This document shows positions 1 through 5,774 of a stretch of 7,179 nucleotides of DNA, one piece after another. The position numbers and the translations under genes were made by a program. This DNA comes from Methylotenera sp. (GTDB lineage: Bacteria; Pseudomonadota; Gammaproteobacteria; Burkholderiales; Methylophilaceae). The first letter of the stretch is position 1; every line of letters starts with the position of its first letter. Below the pieces are notes generated by a model, which made no database searches, was not told where the DNA came from, and was given only the letters and a program-made list of their open reading frames with translations. The stretch covers positions 1-7,179 of the forward strand of contig DAIDAH010000141.1 in the NCBI GenBank assembly GCA_027310735.1, read 5' to 3'.

Positions 1-930
1 TGCCATGGCTGTATTTTCAATTTCTTTAGCATAAGCAGTTTCAAAACCGCCGGTACCAACACCCAATAGTGGATTTTTACGAATAATTTTAATTGTGTTG
101 TTATAGTAATCCATTCGCGTACCGATAGAAGAATCTACATTATGGCCTTGTTTAGGTTGCCATGTTTGTGCCTCATGTATTGCCAGCATTACTCTTGATT
201 GTATTTTTGGCGAAGCGACGTAAGTAAGCGCTGACGCTACGATTACTAAACCTATGCCTAACAACAGATTGCGCCTGCTTAGAAGAGTGATCATAAAGTA
301 AACTGCCAACGCAATAATGGTCAGGTAGCCAGTTCGTCCTTGAGTCATCAGTAAAACATTAAAAGTAGCTAGCATGGAGAAGAGTAGCATCAACCAGCGG
401 ACTCTTCCTGAAGTATGTACGGCATAAACTGCAGCCACGAAGGCTGCAAAGCTCATTAAAATACCATGGGTGATTTGAAGCTTAAATACCACTGGGTTGT
501 CAGGTAAACGTTGTGGAATATGCAGTAGACCGAGCCAAATAAGGTAAGAAAGTATAAGTGTTAGTGCCATTGCGGTCATAAATGCATACTGACCATAAGT
601 GCGTAATTTAGCTTGAGAGAAGATAGGTAGTAGTAGTGCTACTAAAATTAAATCATCATATTTTGTTAATACTTTTAGGCTTCCACTTGGTGGTACTGCA
701 CCATAAAAACAGCCAATAATTAATATGCCAAATAATAATAATGCTGTCTTTGCAACAGGGTTTTGATGAATGATGTGTAGATATTGTTTATGCCAGCCAA
801 TCAGTGCAGTTAATAATATTATCGCCAAAAGTATACTGTCTGAGCCGGTTGATATCGCTAATGAAAACCCTAATAACACAGCGCAGATACTGGCAATATT
901 CTTGTTTAGATTAAAAAAGGTTAGGTTCAT
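1..930 (-). CDS. O-antigen ligase / polymerase family protein (WaaL-like), C-terminus off the left edge
   Basis: The minus-strand frame is open from an ATG at 930 to the window edge, giving 310 residues and no stop. The product is very hydrophobic, with membrane segments at roughly residues 13-45, 62-80, 92-105, 115-137, 152-172, 178-196, 200-217 and 222-238. After these comes a hydrophilic stretch, probably the large periplasmic loop, at about 239-310. Family hallmarks of the Wzy_C/O-antigen ligase group are visible: QGRTGYL at 197-203 with its conserved Arg199, SSIGTRMDYY at 267-276, and NPLLGVGTGGF at 286-296. Members are usually about 400 residues, so roughly 100 are missing. They either join O-chains to lipid A-core (WaaL) or polymerise O-units (Wzy), and sequence alone does not separate the two. 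The start lies 13 bases after the glycosyltransferase stop, so the genes are probably co-transcribed. The ribosome binding site is weak. Confidence 0.85.
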   Translation of the reverse strand, partial: MNLTFFNLNKNIASICAVLLGFSLAISTGSDSILLAIILLTALIGWHKQYLHIIHQNPVAKTALLLFGILIIGCFYGAVPPSGSLKVLTKYDDLILVALLLPIFSQAKLRTYGQYAFMTAMALTLILSYLIWLGLLHIPQRLPDNPVVFKLQITHGILMSFAAFVAAVYAVHTSGRVRWLMLLFSMLATFNVLLMTQGRTGYLTIIALAVYFMITLLSRRNLLLGIGLVIVASALTYVASPKIQSRVMLAIHEAQTWQPKQGHNVDSSIGTRMDYYNNTIKIIRKNPLLGVGTGGFETAYAKEIENTAMA

Positions 931-943
931 TTTTATATAACAA

Positions 944-2044
944 TCAGCAATGCGGAGAAGTAAGTTGTGTGTAAAGCGTAATGGTTTTGGTCATCATTTG
1001 CTCAAATGAGAGTTGGTTTATGGCCATAGTATAAGCCGCACTTTCTAGTTTGTGCTTAAGCGCTTGGTTATCAAGTAATCTTATTATAGCTTCACTCATT
1101 GCTTCAGCATTGCTGGGTGGGACAACCAATCCGTTGGCTTCATGAGAGACTAGCTCTGTTAAGCCGCCAGCATTGGTAGTTACTACAGTTCGTGATGTTG
1201 CAAAAGATTGAGGCACTATTCTGGATTGTGCTTCAGTGCCAATCGATGCAACAACCACAAGGTCGGAGAGGTGGATGAACGCTGCGACATCATTTCTGTA
1301 ACCAGTCATTACGAAATGGTCAGCAATTTTGTGTTGACTTATGGATTCAATAAGCTCTCGCTCAAAGGGTTTGGACGCTTCGGTGGCTTCTCCAATCAAG
1401 AAAAACTTTACATCAGTTCGAAGTTTTAAAATCTTGATGGCGGCATCTAAAAAATATTTTTGCCCCTTATCTGCTCTGATCATGCCTATGTTGATAATGA
1501 CTTTATCATTGGGTTGAATGTTGAATTCTTTTTTTAGATAGTCTGAGTCAACATTAGGATTGAACTCTTGCAAATCCACACCTTCACCGATCACTGTAAT
1601 TTTTTTCTGATCAACGCCTGCATTAATTAGCATGCTTTTGATAATGTCAGCTGCTGCGAGAATATGTGAGCAGCAGTGGCTATACGAGAATTTTTTTCTA
1701 ATGGAGTTGGTGATTTGTCTGCTACGAACCAAAGGAGTGCCAAATAAGTAGGCTAATAAGCATAGTAAGCTGTCTTTAGCGCTATGGCTGTTGATGACGT
1801 TTATTCTTTTTAATTTACAAATAAGTAGCAATCGTAATGCAATATCAAGTCGCCATGCCTTGGATAGATTCATGGCAATAATGTTTTTTGCACCGGTTGT
1901 AACCGCTTTTTGATAAAGCTGACTTTCTGGGTGGCAAATTAGCCACGACTCATGTTGATGCTCGTTTAGGTAGTTATGTTCGAGCAAGGTCCGGAACTCT
2001 TGCCCGCCCCAGTGCATGCTGGATTCTGTATGTAAGATTTTCAT
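944..2044 (-). CDS. GT-B fold glycosyltransferase, family 4 type, probably LPS outer core or O-antigen
   Basis: This gene encodes 366 residues from ATG, a normal length for GT4 enzymes, which move a sugar from a nucleotide-sugar donor to a growing glycan on the cytoplasmic side of the inner membrane. The N-terminal acceptor domain opens with a beta strand and glycine loop (HWGGQE at 11-16). The donor domain begins near 181 with INIGMIRADKGQ at 184-195; R190 and K193 are the expected phosphate-contacting residues. FLIGEA (215-220) and GYRNDVAAFIHLSDLVV (248-264) are typical of the family. The usual E-x7-E pair reads E271...Q279, so the second Glu is replaced by Gln. NAGGLTELV (291-299) follows. 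No membrane segment is obvious. It is the first gene of a leftward pair with the O-antigen ligase-like gene, which supports a role in surface polysaccharide. Donor and acceptor cannot be told from sequence. It is divergent from edd, and its ribosome binding site is poor. Confidence 0.88.
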   Translation of the reverse strand: MKILHTESSMHWGGQEFRTLLEHNYLNEHQHESWLICHPESQLYQKAVTTGAKNIIAMNLSKAWRLDIALRLLLICKLKRINVINSHSAKDSLLCLLAYLFGTPLVRSRQITNSIRKKFSYSHCCSHILAAADIIKSMLINAGVDQKKITVIGEGVDLQEFNPNVDSDYLKKEFNIQPNDKVIINIGMIRADKGQKYFLDAAIKILKLRTDVKFFLIGEATEASKPFERELIESISQHKIADHFVMTGYRNDVAAFIHLSDLVVVASIGTEAQSRIVPQSFATSRTVVTTNAGGLTELVSHEANGLVVPPSNAEAMSEAIIRLLDNQALKHKLESAAYTMAINQLSFEQMMTKTITLYTQLTSPHC

Positions 2045-2128
2045 GCTTATTATGGTTCTAAATTATTGCTCTGTGTATGAAGCTATGGGCTAGTGACATT
2101 AAGCTTTTTCTATATATTTTTTCTAGGC

Positions 2129-2151
2129 ATTAGTATATCCGATAAGCTAAT
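2129..2151. promoter_or_regulatory. Imperfect 23-bp palindrome in the divergent promoter region
   Basis: The arms ATTAGTATATC (2129-2139) and GATAAGCTAAT (2141-2151) match at 9 of 11 positions around the central base 2140. The site lies between the glycosyltransferase start and the edd promoter, about 50 bases upstream of the edd -35 box. It could be an operator for a dimeric regulator of either gene. In such AT-rich DNA it may also be chance. I recognise no specific regulator motif. Confidence 0.25.
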
Positions 2152-2201
2152 AATCGCCGCGTTGTAGAGTATAGCCATTTGCGAGTGATGGACTTATAAA
2201 T

Positions 2202-2230
2202 TTGACCTGACAGCTAGTATTTAGGATAAT
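2202..2230 (+). promoter_or_regulatory. Predicted sigma70-type promoter of edd
   Basis: A -35 box TTGACC (2202-2207) and a -10 box GATAAT (2225-2230) are separated by exactly 17 bases. Each box differs from the consensus by one base. Transcription would start near 2237, giving a leader of about 27 bases before the edd ATG. This is the best promoter-like pair I found in the window's intergenic DNA. Confidence 0.65.
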
Positions 2231-2255
2231 CGGGAGATTGATTTTAACTAAGTAG

Positions 2256-2259
2256 CAGG
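2256..2259 (+). promoter_or_regulatory. Weak ribosome binding site of edd
   Basis: CAGG lies four bases before the ATG at 2264. Spacing is short and the match to AGGAGG is partial. The start is nevertheless supported by the upstream promoter and by the full-length N-terminus of the encoded protein. Confidence 0.4.
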
Positions 2260-2263
2260 CACA

Positions 2264-4096
2264 ATGAAACAATCTATTATCGAAGTTACCGAGCGCATTA
2301 TTGAGCGCAGTCGTCCTACACGTACAGCATATTTGCATAGGGTTGATGAAATTATCAATCGCCCTAAAGGCGCTGATCGTTTAGGTTGTGCTAATGTGGC
2401 GCATGCTTTTGCGGCCATGCCACAAAATGAAAAACTGCGCGTTGTAGTTGAGAAGGCGCCGCACATCGGTATTGTTTCAGCTTATAACGAGATGCTTTCT
2501 GCGCATCAGCCATATGAAACTTATCCAGGTATTATTCGTGACGAAGCGCGCAAACAAGGCGCTACGGCACAGATGGCCGGCGGCGTGCCTGCGATGTGTG
2601 ATGGTGTAACGCAAGGCGAACCAGGTATGGAGCTTTCGTTATTTAGTCGTGACACTATTGCCATGAGTACCGCGATTGCTTTATCTCATGATGTGTTTGA
2701 TGCAGCATTGTTGCTAGGTGTGTGTGACAAAATCGTGCCGGGCTTATTGATTGGTGCGCTGCACTTTGGTCATTTGCCTTGCGTGTTCGTTCCAGCGGGT
2801 CCTATGAGCACTGGCTTGGATAACACAGCAAAATCTAAAGTGCGTGAGCAATACGCACAAGGTAAAGTGGGGCGTGAAGAGTTGTTGGCTTCAGAGTCTG
2901 CGGCTTATCACAGTGCTGGTACTTGTACTTTCTACGGTACAGCAAACAGTAATCAAATGTTGTTGGAAGCGATGGGCTTGCATGTGCCTGGTGCCGCTTT
3001 TGTGCATCCACAAGACGGTATGCGTGAAACCTTAACGCGTGAAGCGGTACGTATGGTGCTCGCTAATACACAAAGACAACACTTTACGCCAATTGGTAAG
3101 TTGGTTGATGAGCATGTGATTGTGAATGCGATGGTGGCTTTATTGGCTACTGGTGGTTCAACCAATCACTTGATTCACTGGGTTGCAGTTGCGCGCGCGG
3201 CAGGTATTATCATCGATTGGACTGATTTCCATTACTTGGCTAAAGCGACACCACTGTTGGCAAGCGTATATCCAAACGGTAAGGCGGATGTGAATCAATT
3301 CCAGTCAGCAGGTGGTCCGGCATTTGTGATTCGTGAGTTGATTGATGGCGGCTATATGTACCCTGACGTATTTACTGTCGCCTACGGTGGCGGTATGCGA
3401 GATTATGGTAAGTTACCAACACTGGCTGTAGATGCGGCAGATAATAAATCTATCGTTTGGAAAGATCTGCCAAAAGAAAGCAGCGATGAAACTATCGTGC
3501 GTACTGTGACTAACCCATTTAATGAATCCGGCGGCTTACGCTTACTCAAAGGCAACTTGGGTCGCTCTGTGATTAAAATTTCAGCAGTGCCTGAAGATCG
3601 CCACATTATTGAAGCGCCAGCCATTGTATTTGATGCGCAAGAAGAGTTACTGGCTGCATTTGACCGTGGCGAGTTGGAAAAAGACTTTGTGGCAGTTGTG
3701 CGCTTCCAAGGACCAAAAGCTAATGGCATGCCTGAGTTGCATAAACTGACACCACCATTAGCCGTGCTACAAAACAAAGGTTTCATGGTGGCGATTGTGA
3801 CTGATGGCCGCATGAGCGGTGCATCTGGCAAGATTCCAGCCGCAATTCATTTAAGCCCAGAGGCTTCTGCAGGTGGTGCGATTGCTAAAATCCGTAATGG
3901 CGATATCATTCGCTTAAATGCAACAGTTGGTACGTTGAATGTGCTGGTGGATGAAGATACTTGGGCAGAGCGCGACGCTGAAGAGTTGTCTGATACCAAG
4001 CGCCACCATAATGCACACGGCTTTGGTCGTGAGTTGTTTGGCGGGATGAGGCGGAATGTGTTGTCAGCCGAAGAAGGCGCAATCACTTGGTTATAG
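2264..4096 (+). CDS. edd: Phosphogluconate dehydratase (EC 4.2.1.12)
   Basis: Edd is a cytoplasmic enzyme that dehydrates 6-phosphogluconate to 2-keto-3-deoxy-6-phosphogluconate, the first committed step of the Entner-Doudoroff pathway. The 610-residue product has the usual Edd length and belongs to the IlvD/Edd iron-sulfur dehydratase family. Visible hallmarks are GGVPAMCDGVTQG at 106-118 (C112), the family signature LLGVCDKIVPG at 150-160 (C154, D155, K156), AGTCTFYGTANS at 218-229 (C221), LATGGSTNHL at 294-303, and the second signature TDGRMSGASGK at 513-523. C154 and C221 are probable Fe-S ligands by analogy with characterised family members. The aldolase gene eda, which uses the product, follows on the same strand. 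That pairing and residues such as the GTANSNQML segment favour Edd over the related dihydroxy-acid dehydratase IlvD. A strong promoter lies just upstream. In a methylotroph it would act in the ribulose monophosphate cycle; that link is inference. Confidence 0.97.
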   Translation: MKQSIIEVTERIIERSRPTRTAYLHRVDEIINRPKGADRLGCANVAHAFAAMPQNEKLRVVVEKAPHIGIVSAYNEMLSAHQPYETYPGIIRDEARKQGATAQMAGGVPAMCDGVTQGEPGMELSLFSRDTIAMSTAIALSHDVFDAALLLGVCDKIVPGLLIGALHFGHLPCVFVPAGPMSTGLDNTAKSKVREQYAQGKVGREELLASESAAYHSAGTCTFYGTANSNQMLLEAMGLHVPGAAFVHPQDGMRETLTREAVRMVLANTQRQHFTPIGKLVDEHVIVNAMVALLATGGSTNHLIHWVAVARAAGIIIDWTDFHYLAKATPLLASVYPNGKADVNQFQSAGGPAFVIRELIDGGYMYPDVFTVAYGGGMRDYGKLPTLAVDAADNKSIVWKDLPKESSDETIVRTVTNPFNESGGLRLLKGNLGRSVIKISAVPEDRHIIEAPAIVFDAQEELLAAFDRGELEKDFVAVVRFQGPKANGMPELHKLTPPLAVLQNKGFMVAIVTDGRMSGASGKIPAAIHLSPEASAGGAIAKIRNGDIIRLNATVGTLNVLVDEDTWAERDAEELSDTKRHHNAHGFGRELFGGMRRNVLSAEEGAITWL

Positions 4097-4245
4097 AGAA
4101 AACTAAAATTTCGTCGCAATACTTCGTTATTCACAAAAAAATCTTCGCTTACATATAAATCATATGCTGCGCTCAATTTTTTGTTCATGCCTCGTCTTGC
4201 TTAGAACTTTTAATCTTCTAGATTATTGCCATCAATAACTCAACG

Positions 4246-4254
4246 ATTCAAATT
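4246..4254 (+). repeat. Left copy of a 9-bp direct repeat flanking the REP-like element
   Basis: ATTCAAATT here is repeated exactly at 4332-4340. The two copies bracket the palindrome at 4261-4298 and resemble a target-site duplication. In AT-rich DNA a chance match is possible. Confidence 0.3.
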
Positions 4255-4260
4255 TAGATC

Positions 4261-4298
4261 CCCTCACCCTTTAAGGGAGAGGATTAGGTATAGGGTGA
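4261..4298. repeat. REP-like palindromic element between edd and eda
   Basis: Outer arms TCACCCT (4264-4270) and AGGGTGA (4292-4298) are perfect 7-bp inverted repeats. Inside lie CCCTT (4267-4271) and AAGGG (4273-4277), and a GGGAGAGG run (4275-4282) that could pair with the CCTC at 4262-4265. The pyrimidine-rich CCCTCACCC start with a purine-rich GGGAGAGG partner resembles dispersed intergenic repeats seen in many proteobacterial genomes. This copy may be shortened in its central left arm. The resemblance is from memory and no copy number is known. Confidence 0.5.
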
Positions 4299-4331
4299 AA
4301 TCTCACTCTTGAAATAAAATTTAAAATATTT

Positions 4332-4340
4332 ATTCAAATT
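4332..4340 (+). repeat. Right copy of the 9-bp direct repeat
   Basis: ATTCAAATT matches 4246-4254 exactly. This copy abuts the eda ribosome binding site (AGGT at 4341-4344). Confidence 0.3.
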
Positions 4341-4344
4341 AGGT
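4341..4344 (+). promoter_or_regulatory. Ribosome binding site of eda
   Basis: AGGT lies six bases before the ATG at 4351. Spacing is good and the match to the Shine-Dalgarno core is partial. It supports the chosen eda start. Confidence 0.55.
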
Positions 4345-4350
4345 AAAAAC

Positions 4351-4977
4351 ATGAACACATTAGATTTAGCCAACTATGGTCCAGTGATCCCAGTAATCGT
4401 CATCAACCGAGTAGAAGATGCTGTGCCAATGGCAGAAGCTCTACTAGAGGGCGGTATTCGTGTGCTAGAAGTGACATTGCGTACTTCATGTGCACTTGCC
4501 GGTATGGAAGCCATCGCTAAATCAGTACCAGATGCTATTTTAGGTTCTGGTACTGTACGTAATCTTAAAGATGCACAAGCTTCTAAAGATGCGGGTTGCC
4601 AGTTTGCGGTGAGCCCTGGTTACACCAGCGAGTTAGGCCAGTTTGCACGTTCAATCGGGTTGCCATTGTTGCCAGGTGTTTCTACTGGCTCAGAAATTAT
4701 GATGGCAAATGCAGATGACTATTATTTCTTGAAATTATTTCCAGCAGTAGCAGTAGGTGGTATCAACTTGTTAAAAGGTTTTTCAGGTCCATTTGGTGAT
4801 GTTAAATTCTGCCCTACAGGTGGCGTAACTGTTGAGTCTGCCCCACAGTTTCTAGCATTGCCTAACGTAGTGGTGTGTGGCGGTACTTGGTTGACACCAG
4901 CAGATGCAGTTGCTCGTGGTGATTGGGCACATATTACCAAGTTAGCTAAAGAAGCGAGCGCGATTAAATCTGCTTAA
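4351..4977 (+). CDS. eda: KDPG aldolase (2-keto-3-deoxy-6-phosphogluconate aldolase, EC 4.1.2.14)
   Basis: Eda is a cytoplasmic class I aldolase that cleaves KDPG to pyruvate and glyceraldehyde 3-phosphate, completing the pathway begun by Edd. The product is 208 residues, the normal length for this TIM-barrel family. The Schiff-base lysine is K128 in YYFLKLFPA (124-132). E40 and R44 in LEVTLR and T68 in GSGTVRN line up, at a constant offset of five, with the catalytic and substrate-binding residues E45, R49, T73 and K133 of E. coli Eda. The phosphate-binding part includes FAVSPGYTSEL (85-95) and PTGGV (155-159). All key residues are intact. The gene lies 254 bases after edd on the same strand, with an acceptable ribosome binding site and a strong terminator behind it. 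Some family members also cleave 4-hydroxy-2-oxoglutarate, so a second activity is possible. Confidence 0.97.
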   Translation: MNTLDLANYGPVIPVIVINRVEDAVPMAEALLEGGIRVLEVTLRTSCALAGMEAIAKSVPDAILGSGTVRNLKDAQASKDAGCQFAVSPGYTSELGQFARSIGLPLLPGVSTGSEIMMANADDYYFLKLFPAVAVGGINLLKGFSGPFGDVKFCPTGGVTVESAPQFLALPNVVVCGGTWLTPADAVARGDWAHITKLAKEASAIKSA

Positions 4978-5008
4978 TCTAAACTGTTTTTTTACCGTTT
5001 AGGTATAC

Positions 5009-5069
5009 AAGGGCTCTGCACCCTAGGTTCTTAAAAACTAGAGAATCGTAAGGTGCAAAGCCCTTTTTT
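5009..5069 (+). terminator. Long rho-independent terminator after eda
   Basis: The arms at 5009-5022 (AAGGGCTCTGCACC) and 5052-5065 (GGTGCAAAGCCCTT) pair over 14 positions with one mismatch, followed by six T residues at 5064-5069. A second stem closes the inside: GGTTCT (5026-5031) with AGAATC (5042-5047), including one G-T wobble. The result is an almost continuous hairpin about 57 bases long. It begins 31 bases after the eda stop. No T-run exists on the other strand, so it should act on rightward transcripts only. Confidence 0.88.
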
Positions 5070-5085
5070 ATTGGGTTCTAAAGAT

Positions 5086-5089
5086 GAGG
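5086..5089 (+). promoter_or_regulatory. Ribosome binding site that supports the TTG start of the HAD gene
   Basis: GAGG lies 11 bases before the TTG at 5101. The spacing is somewhat long but usable. The competing GTG at 5053 lies inside the 3' arm of the terminator, which makes this downstream site the more likely one. Confidence 0.45.
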
Positions 5090-5100
5090 TTGGACTAACT

Positions 5101-5766
5101 TTGAATATCAAAATACAACAATATAAAGCGATTGTGTTTGATTGTGATGGCGTTATCCTTGATTCTAATATAGTAAAAACAGAAGCTTACTTTCGCACAG
5201 CTAAAAATCTGGGCGCAACGGATATGCAGGCACAAGCGTTAGTTGAATACCATGTGCGGCTTGGCGGCATTTCCCGTTATCATAAGTTTGATTATTATTT
5301 ACGTGAAATTCTTCAACAGCCTGCAACAGATGCCGCTATTCAGGCTTTGCTGGATGAGTTTGGACGTGAGTTGGAGGTTGGTTTAATGGAGTGTGAAATG
5401 GCTGAAGGTTTGGTTGAGTTGCGCACAACCACCCCTGATGCCAAGTGGTTCATCCTTTCAGGTGGCGATCAGGTAGAGTTGCATCACCTATTTGAAAAAC
5501 GGAACATTGAACATTTGTTCGATGGAGGTATTTTCGGCAGTCCAGATAATAAAGATACAGTGCTTGCTCGAGAAAAAGCCAGTGGCCACTTACAGTTTCC
5601 TGCTCTGTTTGTAGGCGATAGTAAGTACGATTATGAAGCCGCAACTCGCGCAGGTTTGGATTTTGTGTTTCTTAGTGATTGGACTGAAGTGGCTGACTGG
5701 CAAGAATTTTGCTCATCTAAACAGATTAAGGTTTTAACGAAGCTTGCTGAGCTTGGTGCCAGTTGA
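5101..5766 (+). CDS. HAD-superfamily hydrolase, subfamily IA-like phosphatase
   Basis: From TTG at 5101 this is 221 residues, typical of small HAD phosphatases such as phosphoglycolate phosphatase or beta-phosphoglucomutase relatives. All four HAD motifs are present: I, FDCDGVILDS at 13-22 with nucleophile D14 and acid/base D16; II, ILSGGD at 118-123 (S120); III, K151 in DNKDTVL; IV, FVGDSKYDYEAA at 171-182 (D173, D177). The stretch between motifs I and II (about 25-95) is a helical cap of the C1 type. Mg2+-dependent phosphate-ester hydrolysis is expected, but the substrate is unknown. The same frame stays open upstream to a GTG at 5053. I reject that start because it falls inside the eda terminator and would add 16 residues before the usual N-terminal strand. 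The stop lies 8 bases from the end of convergent waaF. No promoter of its own is evident. A link to sugar-phosphate or LPS metabolism is suggested only by location. Confidence 0.85.
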   Translation: MNIKIQQYKAIVFDCDGVILDSNIVKTEAYFRTAKNLGATDMQAQALVEYHVRLGGISRYHKFDYYLREILQQPATDAAIQALLDEFGRELEVGLMECEMAEGLVELRTTTPDAKWFILSGGDQVELHHLFEKRNIEHLFDGGIFGSPDNKDTVLAREKASGHLQFPALFVGDSKYDYEAATRAGLDFVFLSDWTEVADWQEFCSSKQIKVLTKLAELGAS

Positions 5767-5774
5767 TGTATCAA

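Larger units (their letters stand above)
4097..4350. other. edd-eda intergenic region, 254 bases, no gene found
   Basis: This AT-rich stretch separates the two Entner-Doudoroff genes. I see no rho-independent terminator behind edd, so transcripts may run on into eda. The first part (about 4105-4200) has a short inverted repeat, CATAT...ATATG at 4152-4166, and an open minus-strand frame that continues into edd antisense; I do not regard that frame as a gene. The second part holds a REP-like palindrome (4261-4298). A TTGAAA at 4309-4314 resembles a -35 box but has no good -10 partner, so a separate eda promoter is not demonstrated. Confidence 0.5.

Noticed and set aside
3403..3831. Minus-strand frame of 142 codons inside edd
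   Set aside because: It is wholly antisense to a confidently identified gene, and its Ser/Pro/Thr-rich composition is typical of a shadow frame.
3847..4188. Minus-strand frame of 113 codons across the edd 3' end and the intergenic region
   Set aside because: Most of it is antisense to well-supported edd, it has no recognisable domain, and the intergenic part looks like repeat-type sequence.
4978..5003. Small hairpin CTAAAC (4979-4984) / GTTTAG (4997-5002) just after eda
   Set aside because: It is AU-rich, only six pairs, and has its T-run in the loop rather than after the stem, so it is not a terminator.
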